The notes: generated from the letters alone by a model not told the origin. DNA of 38,244 bases from Nitrospirales bacterium (GCA_021603905.1 BQIU01000036.1:1-38244); one strand, 5' to 3'; counted from the first letter of the stretch, positions 1 to 9,265 are shown. Program-made: numbers and translations.

Positions 1-282
1 GCGTTTTTTGGCTTCGGCTGTCCAGGGAAGATTGCCCTTCGCCATATCGTCAGCCGCCTGACTCATGCCAGATTCTCCGCCCATTTGCCCCATCATTTGC
101 TGCTTAAATTGGTCGAGAATTTCAACGGTTATTTCTGCATATCCAAGCTCTTTGGCTTTTTTCACCGCTAACCGCTTGACCATTCCTCGGAGAAAAAATG
201 GCGCACGCTGTAACCGTTCGAGGGCCTCGTCTGTCCAGACAACATCTTGTTGTTCAATGATTTCTTGGTCAGGGCTACTCAT
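1..282 (-). CDS. PCP_red-domain protein (3' end beyond window)
   Basis: The first 94 residues are visible; the gene continues past the left edge. A segment reading W-T-D-E-A-L-E-R-L followed by APFFLRGMVKRLAVKKAKE (about residues 16-45) resembles the small PCP_red domain (PF08369), first described at the C-terminus of a light-independent protochlorophyllide reductase subunit. A second similar stretch may begin near residue 85 (LPWTAEAKKR), where the window ends. The ATG overlaps the stop of the upstream HU/IHF gene as ATGA, so translation is probably coupled. No photosynthesis gene is nearby, so the domain name should not be read as chlorophyll synthesis; the actual role is unknown. Confidence 0.72.
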   Translation of the reverse strand, partial: MSSPDQEIIEQQDVVWTDEALERLQRAPFFLRGMVKRLAVKKAKELGYAEITVEILDQFKQQMMGQMGGESGMSQAADDMAKGNLPWTAEAKKR

Positions 283-584
283 AATGACATCTGTTTCATC
301 CCGTCTTCTTGATTAAGTAATTCCTTAATTTCTTTTCCAGCTTTAAAAAATGGCATTCGCTTCTCTGGGACTTCAACCGTTTCGCCCGTTTTCGGATTGC
401 GTCCTTCTTTGGTCTGCCGAATCCTTAAGCGAAAACTACCAAATCCTCGTATTTCAGTTTTTTCACCATTTTTGAGAGAGTCTCGAATGGAGTCAAAGAG
501 TGTGTTGACGACCAGTTCTGCTTGCCGATGGCTTAACGTTGGGGCTTGTTCACTCAGCTTTTCAATCAGATGAGCTTTTGTCAT
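279..584 (-). CDS. ihfB: HU/IHF-family DNA-bending protein (IHF beta-like)
   Basis: A 101-residue histone-like protein that dimerises and bends DNA. The family core is clear: an N-terminal helical part beginning TKAHLIEKL, then GFGSFRLRIRQ, the DNA-contacting arm motif GRNPKTGE (about 62-69) and the C-terminal FFKAGKEIKELL segment. The length is slightly above that of HU (about 90 residues), and the arm plus the position downstream of rpsA and sppA fit IHF beta better than HU; that subtype assignment is inferred. The C-terminal tail past the core is short and Met-containing. The stop overlaps the next gene by four bases. A likely ribosome site, GGAGG, precedes the ATG (minus-strand AGGAGGTATGA). 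Confidence 0.88.
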   Translation of the reverse strand: MTKAHLIEKLSEQAPTLSHRQAELVVNTLFDSIRDSLKNGEKTEIRGFGSFRLRIRQTKEGRNPKTGETVEVPEKRMPFFKAGKEIKELLNQEDGMKQMSL

Positions 585-663
585 TCATACCTCCTCAATC
601 AACCTCATCCAGACATCCAGGTCTACTTTCAGGACCCGTTCATTAGCATACCAGACGAACTCC

Positions 664-1566
664 TTAAAAAACCATTAAGTACATGAGCGGAATCCAGGTG
701 GATTGAAGTACCATTGCAGAGGTCTTTCCAAGAAAGGAACTTTCAATGAAGTCTCTAAAAGAAAACTCCCTTGTTGGCTCTACGACCCGCGGATCACCTT
801 GAATGCCTCCTAGTTTTCCAGCCAATGCAATGGCATCGGTCAGATCTCCAATTTCGTCAATGAGCAGGGAGTCCTTGGCTTGCTGTCCTGTAAAGACCCG
901 TCCGTCAGCCAAGACCTCAACATCAGCGACATCCAGCGACCTCCCTTCAGCCACCGCCTCTATAAACTGCCGATGGACGTCATCCATCACTGATTGCAAC
1001 AGCTGGCGGTCTTCAGCCTCCATGGTCCGAAATGGCGAACCAATGTCTTTATACCGCCCGCTTTTAATGACAAAGTTTTTCACCCCAACCTTTTTCAACA
1101 ATTCTTCAAAGTTGGCCATCTGCATAATAACGCCAATACTCCCGGTGAGTGTCCCAGGATTCGCCAACACCCGATCACTGGCCACCGCAATATAGTAGCC
1201 GCCTGAAGCCGCTACCGTCCCCATCGAAGCCACCACGGTTTTGTTGTGCTCCGATTTCACGCGCTTGACGGCATTATAAATTTCCTGAGATGGCGCCACG
1301 CCTCCGCCCGGACTATCAATCCGAACAACGATCGCTTTGACCATGGGATTTTCACTAAAGTCCTCTAACTCGCTGACGGTTTGCTTTGAGTCAAGAATTG
1401 GGCCTTCAACCCGCACCACCGCCACCTGCTCTTTCCCATAGGACGCCACGTCAGGCAACAGCGCCTTGCCCAACCAAGTGAGCACCACTGCCGCCACTAA
1501 GATCCAAAACACTCGTTTCCACCAGGACTGTCGCGGTGCAGGAGGCGATGCGTACGTATCAGACAT
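664..1566 (-). CDS. sppA: Signal peptide peptidase SppA
   Basis: A 300-residue membrane-bound serine protease that degrades cleaved signal peptides. One membrane segment lies at about residues 18-35, so the enzyme should be anchored with its catalytic domain outside the cytoplasm. The ClpP/crotonase-like core includes IDSPGGG (83-89), the nucleophile Ser121 in AASGGYY and the general base Lys173 in SGRYKDIGSPFR, matching the Ser-Lys dyad of the short (single-domain) SppA type. It follows rpsA by 27 bases and precedes the HU/IHF gene. The likely ribosome site AAGAAAGGA is rather far (about 17 nt) from the ATG, but no alternative in-frame start lies between. Confidence 0.94.
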   Translation of the reverse strand: MSDTYASPPAPRQSWWKRVFWILVAAVVLTWLGKALLPDVASYGKEQVAVVRVEGPILDSKQTVSELEDFSENPMVKAIVVRIDSPGGGVAPSQEIYNAVKRVKSEHNKTVVASMGTVAASGGYYIAVASDRVLANPGTLTGSIGVIMQMANFEELLKKVGVKNFVIKSGRYKDIGSPFRTMEAEDRQLLQSVMDDVHRQFIEAVAEGRSLDVADVEVLADGRVFTGQQAKDSLLIDEIGDLTDAIALAGKLGGIQGDPRVVEPTREFSFRDFIESSFLGKTSAMVLQSTWIPLMYLMVF

Positions 1567-1593
1567 GGGCGTGAATGAGAAATCCTTTCTTCA

Positions 1594-3300
1594 TTATGAA
1601 TCCCCTTGCGCTTCCGCATTTTTTTCTTGGGTCATCCGGCCTAAGCTTTGATCAATTTGCCCTTGAGTCGCATGAAAGGCTTCCAATTGACTTTGGTCAG
1701 ATTCACGAAGATGTTCCGATAAACTCAAGGCAATCTTTCGTTCATCGCAATCAACCTTAACAATTTTCGCGGTGACCTCTTGCCCGACTTCGAATTTATC
1801 CTCAACTCGTTCTTGGGAATCGATATTAATTTCACTAATATGAATCAGACCTTCAACCCCACCGTCGAGCTCAATAAACACCCCGAAGTCTGCAATCTTG
1901 GAAACCTGGCCAGAGGCCTTTCCTCCAATTTGAAACCGTGAAGGAATTTCAGATTCCCAGGGATCGGAAACCAGTTGTTTATATCCCAACGATAATCGCT
2001 CTTTATCTTTGTCGATACGAAGAATGACGGCTTGCACTGATTGCCCTTTTTTAAACAATTCAGACGGATGCTTGATATGTTTGGTCCACGACATGTCAGA
2101 GATATGAATCAGGCCATCAATCCCTTCCTCAAGTCCAATAAAGGCACCAAAGTCTGTGACACTCTTGACCTTTCCTTCAATTTGCGTCCCTTCCGGATAC
2201 TTAGACTCAATGACATCCCAAGGATTCGGAGCCGTCTGTTTCATCCCCAGTGAGATCTTTCGACTCTGCTGATCAACGTGCAGTACCTGCGATTCAATTT
2301 GATCACCGATAGACACGACTCGTGAAGGATGACGCACTTCATGGGTCCAGGACATTTCAGAAACATGGACCAATCCTTCCACCCCAGGCTCCAATTCCAC
2401 AAAAGCCCCATAATCTGTCAGGCTGACCACTTTTCCTGGAATTCGACTGCCTTCGGGATATTTCGCTTCAACCTGACTCCACGGATCTGCCGTTTTCTGT
2501 TTTAAGCCCAAAGAGATTCGTCCGGTTTCACGATCGTACTTGAGAACCAAGACCTCAATCCGATCCCCAATGGAGAACATGTCCGAAGGATGACCTACTC
2601 GTCCCCACGAAATATCCGTAATGTGCAGCAAGCCATCAATACCCCCTAGGTCAAGGAAGGCTCCATAATCGGTGATGTTTTTGACGGTTCCAGTAATGAG
2701 TTGCCCCTCAGCTAAGGTCGACAACGTCGTCTGCCGTTTCTTATCTCGTGTTTCTTCAAGCAGCGCCCGGCGAGACACGACCACATTGCCTCTCCGATGG
2801 TTAACCTTAATAATCTTAAAGTTAAAGACTTTCCCGACTAACCCATCCAAGTCACGAACAGGAGTCAGGTCAATCTGAGAACCGGGAAGAAACGCCTTCA
2901 CCCCAATATCAACCATCATGCCGCCCTTAATCCTCGACAACACCTTCCCTTCGATCTCTTTGTCATCGCGGTGAGCCACTTCCAGGTCTTCCCAGACCTT
3001 CATCTTGTCCGCTTTTTCTTTCGAGACCAGCAAATTGCCTTCGGCATCTTCACACTGCTCAATATAGACCTGTATCGTATCGTCGACGGCAAGCGTCTGA
3101 AGTTCTTCGCTGGAAAATTGGTCAGACGGAATCATGCCTTCAGACTTATATCCGATATCAACAACAACCCGTTCCCGCTGGATGTTCACCACGCGTCCTT
3201 CGGTTATGGTGCCTTCCTCAATATTTCGAAAGGTTTCTTCATAGAGTGCTGCCAATGCTTCACGATCCAGCTGTTCAGGTTGTTCAGATACTGTATTCAT
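1594..3300 (-). CDS. rpsA: 30S ribosomal protein S1
   Basis: A 568-residue protein built of six S1 (OB-fold) RNA-binding repeats, close to the usual length of bacterial S1. It brings mRNA to the 30S subunit during initiation. The central and C-terminal repeats are typical, with recurrent patterns such as ITDYGAFLDLGGIDGLLHITDISW, LTDYGAFVEL and VTDFGAFIGL, each followed by GDRIEVLVL-type strands and (R/K)ISLG. The two N-terminal repeats are more diverged, as in other S1 proteins. It starts at ATG with a strong purine-rich site (AGGAAGAGG) right before it. It lies between plsC and sppA, as cmk-rpsA neighbourhoods often do. Confidence 0.97.
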   Translation of the reverse strand: MNTVSEQPEQLDREALAALYEETFRNIEEGTITEGRVVNIQRERVVVDIGYKSEGMIPSDQFSSEELQTLAVDDTIQVYIEQCEDAEGNLLVSKEKADKMKVWEDLEVAHRDDKEIEGKVLSRIKGGMMVDIGVKAFLPGSQIDLTPVRDLDGLVGKVFNFKIIKVNHRRGNVVVSRRALLEETRDKKRQTTLSTLAEGQLITGTVKNITDYGAFLDLGGIDGLLHITDISWGRVGHPSDMFSIGDRIEVLVLKYDRETGRISLGLKQKTADPWSQVEAKYPEGSRIPGKVVSLTDYGAFVELEPGVEGLVHVSEMSWTHEVRHPSRVVSIGDQIESQVLHVDQQSRKISLGMKQTAPNPWDVIESKYPEGTQIEGKVKSVTDFGAFIGLEEGIDGLIHISDMSWTKHIKHPSELFKKGQSVQAVILRIDKDKERLSLGYKQLVSDPWESEIPSRFQIGGKASGQVSKIADFGVFIELDGGVEGLIHISEINIDSQERVEDKFEVGQEVTAKIVKVDCDERKIALSLSEHLRESDQSQLEAFHATQGQIDQSLGRMTQEKNAEAQGDS

Positions 3301-3415
3301 CCTCTTCCTACGCCTCCACTCTGCTCAATGCACTGCTGATTGATGATTAAAAATTAAACTTCCCGGCAACCCTCAGCGTTGGATCACTTGGGAGATTTGC
3401 ATAATGAATAGACAT

Positions 3416-4057
3416 TTATGTTGACCGACTCACCGAAGAAGCAGAAACCTGCCCTAATTCGGCAATGCGCGTCATCACCGTATCACTAACGGTGCGATAA
3501 TAATCTTTTGGTTCCAGGCCTTCTCGATACGGGAATGTCATTGGCTCTCCAAAATGTATCTGTACAGGCTTCATCCGCAACCGAGCCGACCCCATGGGCA
3601 GCACATCAAACGTTCCACTAATATAGGCCGGCACAACTGGACATTGCGCCTGAGAGAGGATGACCCCAATTCCAGGTTTTCCCTCCTGCAGTCCCCCATG
3701 TGGGGTCCTGGTCCCTTCAGGAAAAATCACAACGGGCTTTCCGGCTTTTAGCCGAGAGACAGTTTCATTCAACGCAAGCCGGTCTAACCGGTTAGTCTTG
3801 AGTGGAATCCAGGCAATTTTTCGGAACATCCAGTGAAGAAGAGGATGCGGGAAAAGATTCGCTCGTCCCAGAAACGACACGCGTCTGGGAATACCACACC
3901 CCAAAAAAGGGATGTCGACGTAGCTGGCGTGGTTGGCTGCGAATAAGATTCCTCCACTTTTCGGAATATGCTGTGCCCCATGGACACGATAACGAAAACA
4001 CAATCGCCCCAGTATATTGAACATTGCCCAAATACTGGCATACACAAGCCCACTCAC
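3416..4057 (-). CDS. plsC: 1-acyl-sn-glycerol-3-phosphate acyltransferase
   Basis: A 213-residue acyltransferase of the PlsC family, which adds the second acyl chain to lysophosphatidic acid in phospholipid synthesis at the inner membrane. The HX4D catalytic motif is NHASYVD (His43, Asp48) and the glycerol-phosphate-binding motif is FPEGTR (112-117). A hydrophobic N-terminus (residues 4-20) fits membrane association. The start is GTG, overlapping the cmk stop as GTGA, which indicates translational coupling. It sits between cmk and rpsA, an arrangement common in several phyla. Confidence 0.9.
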   Translation of the reverse strand: MSGLVYASIWAMFNILGRLCFRYRVHGAQHIPKSGGILFAANHASYVDIPFLGCGIPRRVSFLGRANLFPHPLLHWMFRKIAWIPLKTNRLDRLALNETVSRLKAGKPVVIFPEGTRTPHGGLQEGKPGIGVILSQAQCPVVPAYISGTFDVLPMGSARLRMKPVQIHFGEPMTFPYREGLEPKDYYRTVSDTVMTRIAELGQVSASSVSRST

Positions 4058-4776
4058 TGGCGTGCTGAAACAACTTCCGTCAGATGGTCCAATACCTGAT
4101 CAATCGACAAATTGGAGGTATCAATCATCATGGCATCAATAGCAGGAATCAATGGAGCCACTTCTCGAGAACGATCACGATCGTCTCGGATAGTCATTTC
4201 TCGTCGGAGATCATCCCAGTTTTTCTGTTGATCATCCGCATGCAGTTCACGATAACGTCGGCTGATCCGAATATCAGGATCGGCATCAAGAAAAAACTTC
4301 ACATCGGCTTGAGGAAAAACTTTCGTCCCCATATCACGTCCCTCAACCACAATACCGCCCTCGTTCGCAAATTCCCGCTGAATCGGAAGCAGCCATTGAC
4401 GAACCTGAGGAAGTGCGGCAACCGTTGAAGCTAACTGACTCACATCTAGACTTCGAAGTTCATGCGTCACATCTTGGGCATCGACAAAGACCGAAAGCGT
4501 TTGCTCACGTGCCGTTAGCACAAGTTTTGTGGTCGAAAGCAGATCTTCGACTTGCTTCGAATCGGCCGGATCAACATGACTGGACCGAACTTTCCAGGCG
4601 ACCCCACGATACAACGCTCCGGTATCCAAATAGGTATAACCAAGACGCGCAGCCAATTTTTTGGCAACTGTACTTTTGCCGACACCTGCCGGACCATCAA
4701 TCGTAATAAGCAACCGACCGTCCTTAGATTCCGGACGCTGCCCGCTTTCCTGCCATTGGCCTATTATAGTGTTCAC
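4054..4776 (-). CDS. cmk: Cytidylate kinase
   Basis: A 240-residue (d)CMP kinase that makes CDP/dCDP for nucleotide and phospholipid precursors. The P-loop GPAGVGKST lies at about 28-36, followed by YLDTGALYRGVAW typical of bacterial Cmk, then VEGRDMGTKVFPQADVKFFLDA and the R-x-x-R-D-x-x-D-x-x-R lid (IRDDRDRSREVAPL). It starts with GTG, sharing one base with the aroA stop (TAGTG), and no other in-frame start precedes the P-loop. About 20 extra residues precede the fold. Its 3' end overlaps plsC. Confidence 0.95.
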   Translation of the reverse strand: MNTIIGQWQESGQRPESKDGRLLITIDGPAGVGKSTVAKKLAARLGYTYLDTGALYRGVAWKVRSSHVDPADSKQVEDLLSTTKLVLTAREQTLSVFVDAQDVTHELRSLDVSQLASTVAALPQVRQWLLPIQREFANEGGIVVEGRDMGTKVFPQADVKFFLDADPDIRISRRYRELHADDQQKNWDDLRREMTIRDDRDRSREVAPLIPAIDAMMIDTSNLSIDQVLDHLTEVVSARQ

Positions 4777-6074
4777 TAGGAGTTTGTCAATAAATCCAAT
4801 AACTTGCCCTTGAATCCAGGGAAAGAAGTTTCAATGCAGTCGGTCTCATCGATGATAATAGCAGAATTGGCAATCAAACCAGCAATAGCCAGCGACATCG
4901 CCACTCGATGATCCCCATAGCTTTGACATTGTGCCCCTGTCAGTCGTTTTCCGCCGGTAATACTCAGACCATCAGGATTTTCTTCAATAGGAATGCCAAG
5001 TTTAGACAATTCCACTGCCATGGCATGAATCCTGTCCGTTTCTTTAACTCGAAGTTCTTGAGCCCCTGTAATATGCGTCTGTCCTTCGGCAGCAGCGGCG
5101 GCCACACACAGGACAGGCAATTCATCGATGGTCTTAGGGATATCTTCAGCCTCGATCGTAATTCCATGAAGATCGGCTGATTTCACAAAAAGGTCGGCAA
5201 CTGGCTCACCTGAAACTTCACGGCTATTCCTGATTTGGATATTGGCGCCCATCTTATTGAGAATATCGACGACTCCGGTTCGCGCGGGGTTTACCCCAAT
5301 TCCAGATAAACAGAGCTCTGAATCCGGCACAATGGATGCGGCGACCAGGAAAAAGGCTGCGGCTGACATATCTCCAGGAACGGAAAGCGGCTTCCCGGTG
5401 AACGGCCTACGACCAGTTACCGAAACCGTACGGCCATCGACTTGGACATCAACGCCCAAATGTTGGAGCATTCGTTCAGTATGATCCCGAGACTTGACCG
5501 GTTCGGTCACACTCGTCACCCCTTCAGCTAAGAGCCCTGCCAACAAGACTGCGGACTTGACTTGGGCACTGGCCACAGGAGAACGATACTCACAACCTTG
5601 TAATCCTTGCCCAGCAATAGCTAATGGGGCATACTCGCCCGCTCTTCGACCAGTAATTGAGGCGCCCATCGTCCGGAGAGGATTGACGACTCGACCCATG
5701 GGACGATTGCGAAGTGATCCGTCACCAGTTAATACCGAAAAGAAATCTTGCCCGGCCAGAACTCCGGCAAGAAGACGAAGGCCTGTTCCGGAGTTTCCGC
5801 AATCCAAAACGGTTGAAGGCTCCGTGAATCCCCAAAGACCTTTCCCTAACACTCGAAGGCTGGTGGCGTCGATGTCTTCAACCGGAATTCCTAGCGCACG
5901 GACAACGCGAAGCGTATTGAGACAGTCCTCGCCAAGACAGTAGCCAGAAATGATTGTTTCCCCTTGCGCGAGCCCACCCAGAATCAGCGCCCGATGGGTG
6001 ATAGACTTATCTCCAGCAACCTGCACGGTCCCACGTAACGGTTTGGTTGCAGTAGTGGTTGACCACGAACTCAT
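4776..6074 (-). CDS. aroA: 5-enolpyruvylshikimate-3-phosphate synthase
   Basis: A 432-residue EPSP synthase joining shikimate-3-phosphate and PEP, the sixth step of the shikimate pathway. Visible motifs are the N-terminal GDKSITHRALILG, GNSGTGLRLLAG, the NRPMGRV segment, the catalytic region TIDELPVL and the C-terminal DHRVAMSLAIAGL. The GNSGTGLR form and the N-terminal KSITHRA look more like class II (Agrobacterium CP4/Bacillus-type) enzymes than the E. coli type; this class call is tentative. It overlaps tyrA upstream (ATGA) and cmk downstream (TAGTG), so the genes are probably one transcriptional and translational unit. Confidence 0.96.
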   Translation of the reverse strand: MSSWSTTTATKPLRGTVQVAGDKSITHRALILGGLAQGETIISGYCLGEDCLNTLRVVRALGIPVEDIDATSLRVLGKGLWGFTEPSTVLDCGNSGTGLRLLAGVLAGQDFFSVLTGDGSLRNRPMGRVVNPLRTMGASITGRRAGEYAPLAIAGQGLQGCEYRSPVASAQVKSAVLLAGLLAEGVTSVTEPVKSRDHTERMLQHLGVDVQVDGRTVSVTGRRPFTGKPLSVPGDMSAAAFFLVAASIVPDSELCLSGIGVNPARTGVVDILNKMGANIQIRNSREVSGEPVADLFVKSADLHGITIEAEDIPKTIDELPVLCVAAAAAEGQTHITGAQELRVKETDRIHAMAVELSKLGIPIEENPDGLSITGGKRLTGAQCQSYGDHRVAMSLAIAGLIANSAIIIDETDCIETSFPGFKGKLLDLLTNS

Positions 6075-6943
6075 GAGAGGCGCTCCCTTGCTTCCTTCGC
6101 CTGTTCCATAATTTTCTCAAGTCCCGTCCCATCACTCTGTTCCACACAGTCTTTGAATTGCTTGAGATGCTCCATATAGACATCAATCATCTTGAGGAGA
6201 TTGCCTCGATTGGCCAGACAAATATCACGCCACATCTCGGGAGAACTGGCGGCAATTCTCGTCGTATCACGGAGCCCACCTCCTGAATATTCTAAAAGCG
6301 TTGCGGATTGCCCTAATTGGCTCTGTAGTTGAGTAAGCGCCTGCATCAGAGCAAAGGCCGCGACATGAGGCAGGTGGCTAACCGCCCCTAACACAAAGTC
6401 ATGGTCAAACGGGTCAAGTGAACAGACCACTGACCCTGCGGACCTCCAGAGCTCGCAAATAGCCTCTAATGCCGCCGGATCTGTTTGAGTTGTAGGGGTC
6501 ACGAGGCAACGGGCTCCTTTAAACAAATCAGCGGTGGCATACGCAACTCCAGACTTCTCACGACCCGCAATCGGATGCGCCCCGACAAAGCGAACAGGCT
6601 TCGGCAGTAGCTCTTCGGCCTCTACGACCAACTGCCCTTTCACACTTCCCACATCACTCACAATGGCTTTCGCTGGGAGACTCTCTCCCCATTCCCGCAA
6701 ATGCGTCGAATAGGTATCGACGGGCGTGGCTAACACCACCAAATCAGCATCGTTGACCGCGTCTTGAGCATGGGATTCGTAACGATCAATGGCACCAAGT
6801 TTCACGGCCAATTGAAGATTTTCAATACGGCGCCCGACGCCAATCACCGTTTCAGCCAAACCTTGCTGCTTGAGGATCAACCCCAGCGAACCACCAATGA
6901 GCCCGACCCCAACAATGACAACTTTTTTGAACAGCATACTCAT
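6071..6943 (-). CDS. tyrA: Prephenate dehydrogenase (or arogenate-using)
   Basis: A 290-residue NAD(P)-dependent dehydrogenase that decarboxylates prephenate (or arogenate) on the way to tyrosine. The N-terminal Rossmann loop is GVGLIGGSLG (about 12-21). The substrate-binding signature GAHPIAGREKSGV and the LPHVAAFAL helix are present, followed by GGGLRDTTRIAASSPEMW. No C-terminal ACT domain or fused chorismate mutase is present. The short form (about 280-300 residues) is the common monofunctional type. Prephenate versus arogenate specificity cannot be decided by eye. The stop overlaps the aroA start by four bases. Confidence 0.93.
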   Translation of the reverse strand: MSMLFKKVVIVGVGLIGGSLGLILKQQGLAETVIGVGRRIENLQLAVKLGAIDRYESHAQDAVNDADLVVLATPVDTYSTHLREWGESLPAKAIVSDVGSVKGQLVVEAEELLPKPVRFVGAHPIAGREKSGVAYATADLFKGARCLVTPTTQTDPAALEAICELWRSAGSVVCSLDPFDHDFVLGAVSHLPHVAAFALMQALTQLQSQLGQSATLLEYSGGGLRDTTRIAASSPEMWRDICLANRGNLLKMIDVYMEHLKQFKDCVEQSDGTGLEKIMEQAKEARERLS

Positions 6944-7038
6944 ATTAAATCAGCTCATCCCCGAACATACATCTCATGTCGAAAATTGACAGGCAGAAAC
7001 TCATCAATCGACGAAATAAATCAGGCACAATATGTCTA

Positions 7039-8052
7039 CTACAAATCCCGTCCAACCGCTTCGGCAATTAATTTCAAACTCGACATGAGATCTTTGAAGC
7101 GAGATGGCTTGAGAGATTCTTCTCCATCGCAGAGAGCGCATTCGGGGTTGGAATGAACCTCAATCAGCAGCCCATCGGCACCACAAGCAATCGCGGCTTT
7201 CGCCATAGGCGCCACAAGGTTCCATTTTCCGGTCGCATGACTTGGATCAACAATAACAGGGAGATGAGACATTTCTTTCAAGGTAGGCACAGCACTGAGA
7301 TCGAGTGTATTTCGGTATTGTGTTTCGAACGTCCGGATACCTCGTTCACATAACATCACATTGCGATTACCCCGAGACATGAGGTATTCCGCTGACAGTA
7401 AAAATTCCTTGATCGTCGCAGAAAGCCCACGCTTCAACAACACCGGCTTATCGTAATCACCAACCTCTTTGAGTAACTCAAAGTTCTGCATGTTCCTGGC
7501 ACCAATTTGAATGATGTCAGCCTTTTCCAAAAAATGTCCAAGGTCTCTTGCATCGAGAATTTCACTGACCACGGGAAGACCCGTTAACTTGCGTGCCTCG
7601 ACTAAATAATCGAGCCCTTCTTGACCGAGGCCTTGAAACGAATAAGGTGAGGTCCGAGGTTTATAAGCCCCACCTCGTAAAATTGAGGCTCCAGCGGCAG
7701 AGACTTCCCTAGCAATCCCGACGGTGAGTTCTCGTTTTTCAACTGCACAGGGACCAGCCATAATCGCGATCTTCTTCCCTCCCACTTTAACGCCATTCAC
7801 ATCAATGACACTATCGTGTTTCTGGAATTCGCGGCTCACCAATTTCCACGGCGCTAACACTGGCGTGACACTCTCCACACCGGGAAACACCGTGAGCGGC
7901 TGTCCCTGAAGAATCCGGTCATCCCCGATCACGCCCACTACAGTGCGCTCCTCCCCAATCGAAACCTGAGCCTTTAAGCCTAATTCACGAAGACGCTCAA
8001 CCAGATGCTCAACATCTTGCTCAGTCGCTTCCGGTTTCATCACAATGATCAT
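7039..8052 (-). CDS. aroF: 3-deoxy-7-phosphoheptulonate synthase (type I beta)
   Basis: A 337-residue DAHP synthase condensing PEP and erythrose-4-phosphate, the entry reaction of aromatic synthesis. Residues 1-70 form a ferredoxin-like regulatory domain (MIIVMKPEATEQDVEHL...) like that of the Thermotoga enzyme, where Tyr and Phe bind for feedback. The TIM barrel follows, with IMAGPCAVE, LRGGAYKPRTSPYSFQGLG, QIGARNMQNFELLKEVG, KPVLLKRG and VIVDPSHATG. These belong to the AroAI-beta/KDO8P-synthase branch. It sits 25 bases after hisC and about 95 before tyrA. Confidence 0.95.
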   Translation of the reverse strand: MIIVMKPEATEQDVEHLVERLRELGLKAQVSIGEERTVVGVIGDDRILQGQPLTVFPGVESVTPVLAPWKLVSREFQKHDSVIDVNGVKVGGKKIAIMAGPCAVEKRELTVGIAREVSAAGASILRGGAYKPRTSPYSFQGLGQEGLDYLVEARKLTGLPVVSEILDARDLGHFLEKADIIQIGARNMQNFELLKEVGDYDKPVLLKRGLSATIKEFLLSAEYLMSRGNRNVMLCERGIRTFETQYRNTLDLSAVPTLKEMSHLPVIVDPSHATGKWNLVAPMAKAAIACGADGLLIEVHSNPECALCDGEESLKPSRFKDLMSSLKLIAEAVGRDL

Positions 8053-8077
8053 AGAGCGGATTTCCTACCTTCTAAAT

Positions 8078-9154
8078 TCAACCTAACACAACTTTCAAGG
8101 CTTCAAGAAAGCGACGGTTTTCTTCGGGCTTTCCAACCGTCACACGAATCATGGAGCCCTTGATGTGACGGACAATCACGCCTTCTCGAAGCAGACCATC
8201 GAAAATCTGTCTCCCATCTTGCTTGGTATCAAAATAAAGGAAATTGGCTTGACTGGGAATGACCCCCATGCCCAGCTTCGTAAGCCCTGCTTCTAGGACC
8301 GCCATTTCCGAGGCATTGACGGAGCGACTCGTCGCGACATGTTCTTCATCTTCGAGAGCACCCAATGCAGCCAATTGCGCAAGGCTATTCGCATTAAATG
8401 GTGGACGTATTCGATTCACATAGTCAACAATTTCTGGCGACGTGATCCCATATCCTACACGCAACCCAGCCAACCCATAAATTTTTGAAAACGTTCGTAA
8501 GACGACAACCGGGCGCTCCTGTTTCACATATTGCAGGCTGTCTGGATATTCCGCGGACCGGACATATTCATAGTAGGCTTCATCGAATACCACGATGACG
8601 TGACCGGGCAGTTTAGCCAAAAACGCATCAACCTCACCCATCGACACCATCGTGCCTGTGGGATTATTCGGATTACACAAAAAGACGAGTCGAGTCTTAT
8701 CGGTCACCGCCGCGGCCATAGCCGAAAGATCATGGCGCCAATCTTTCAGCGGCACTTCGACCGGCACGCCATGCGATCCTTGAACCGAAAGCTTGTACAT
8801 TACAAAGGTATGATCAGCCATGACCGCCTCTTCACCTGGCGCGAGAAATGCTTTGATCAAGAGGCTAATCACTTCATCCGAACCATTGCCCACGATAAGC
8901 TGGTCCGCCGACACTTTCCACCGTTCGGCAAGGGCTCGCCGCAAATAATGCGCTCCGCCGTCGGGATACCGATTCAACGTCGCAACCCCCTCAGTCAATA
9001 CCGCTTGAGCTTTTGGCGACGGACCTAAGGGGTTCTCATTTGAGGCAAGCTTAATCGCATTGGTTATTCCCAATTCGCGCTCTAATTCGTCCAAAGGCTT
9101 TCCTGGAGAATAAGGAACGAGAGAAGAAATATTGGGGTGAACTTTTAATGACAT
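8078..9154 (-). CDS. hisC: Histidinol-phosphate aminotransferase family (hisC-like)
   Basis: A class-I/II PLP aminotransferase of 358 residues from the chosen start. The reading frame could extend 27 codons upstream, but the ATG at 9154 opens directly on the family N-terminus (SLKVHPNISSLVPYSPGKP), so the extension is probably not translated. Visible landmarks are ASNENPLGPSP, GNGSDEVI, LCNPNNPTG, FDEAYYEY and the PLP-binding lysine in RTFSKIYGLAGLR (about Lys224). Lying inside an aromatic amino acid operon between aroF and pheA, it may also, or mainly, transaminate phenylpyruvate, hydroxyphenylpyruvate or prephenate; that role is inferred from context. Confidence 0.9.
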   Translation of the reverse strand: MSLKVHPNISSLVPYSPGKPLDELERELGITNAIKLASNENPLGPSPKAQAVLTEGVATLNRYPDGGAHYLRRALAERWKVSADQLIVGNGSDEVISLLIKAFLAPGEEAVMADHTFVMYKLSVQGSHGVPVEVPLKDWRHDLSAMAAAVTDKTRLVFLCNPNNPTGTMVSMGEVDAFLAKLPGHVIVVFDEAYYEYVRSAEYPDSLQYVKQERPVVVLRTFSKIYGLAGLRVGYGITSPEIVDYVNRIRPPFNANSLAQLAALGALEDEEHVATSRSVNASEMAVLEAGLTKLGMGVIPSQANFLYFDTKQDGRQIFDGLLREGVIVRHIKGSMIRVTVGKPEENRRFLEALKVVLG

Positions 9155-9211
9155 AATAGAGACGTATTTCGTGAATCGTCGTTCGAATTTCGTTAAGGTA
9201 AAGAAATTTAT

Positions 9212-9217
9212 ATTATA
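9212..9217 (-). promoter_or_regulatory. Possible -10 box upstream of hisC
   Basis: The minus strand reads TATAAT about 58 bases before the hisC ATG, preceded by TG-poor, CG-rich repeats and followed by an AT-rich stretch. No good -35 sits 16-18 bases upstream. If real, it would let hisC-aroF-tyrA-aroA be transcribed separately from pheA. Confidence 0.3.
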
Positions 9218-9265
9218 CCTGCGAGATACGAGCAACGAGCTACGTTATTTTTCGCGCTTCACGCT

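Noticed and set aside
803..1195. Plus-strand open frames inside sppA and other minus-strand genes
   Set aside because: They are antisense to well-recognised genes and encode no recognisable domain; the same holds for similar frames throughout.
9155..9235. Longer hisC with 27 extra N-terminal residues
   Set aside because: The extra residues do not resemble the family N-terminus, whereas the ATG at 9154 begins exactly on it.
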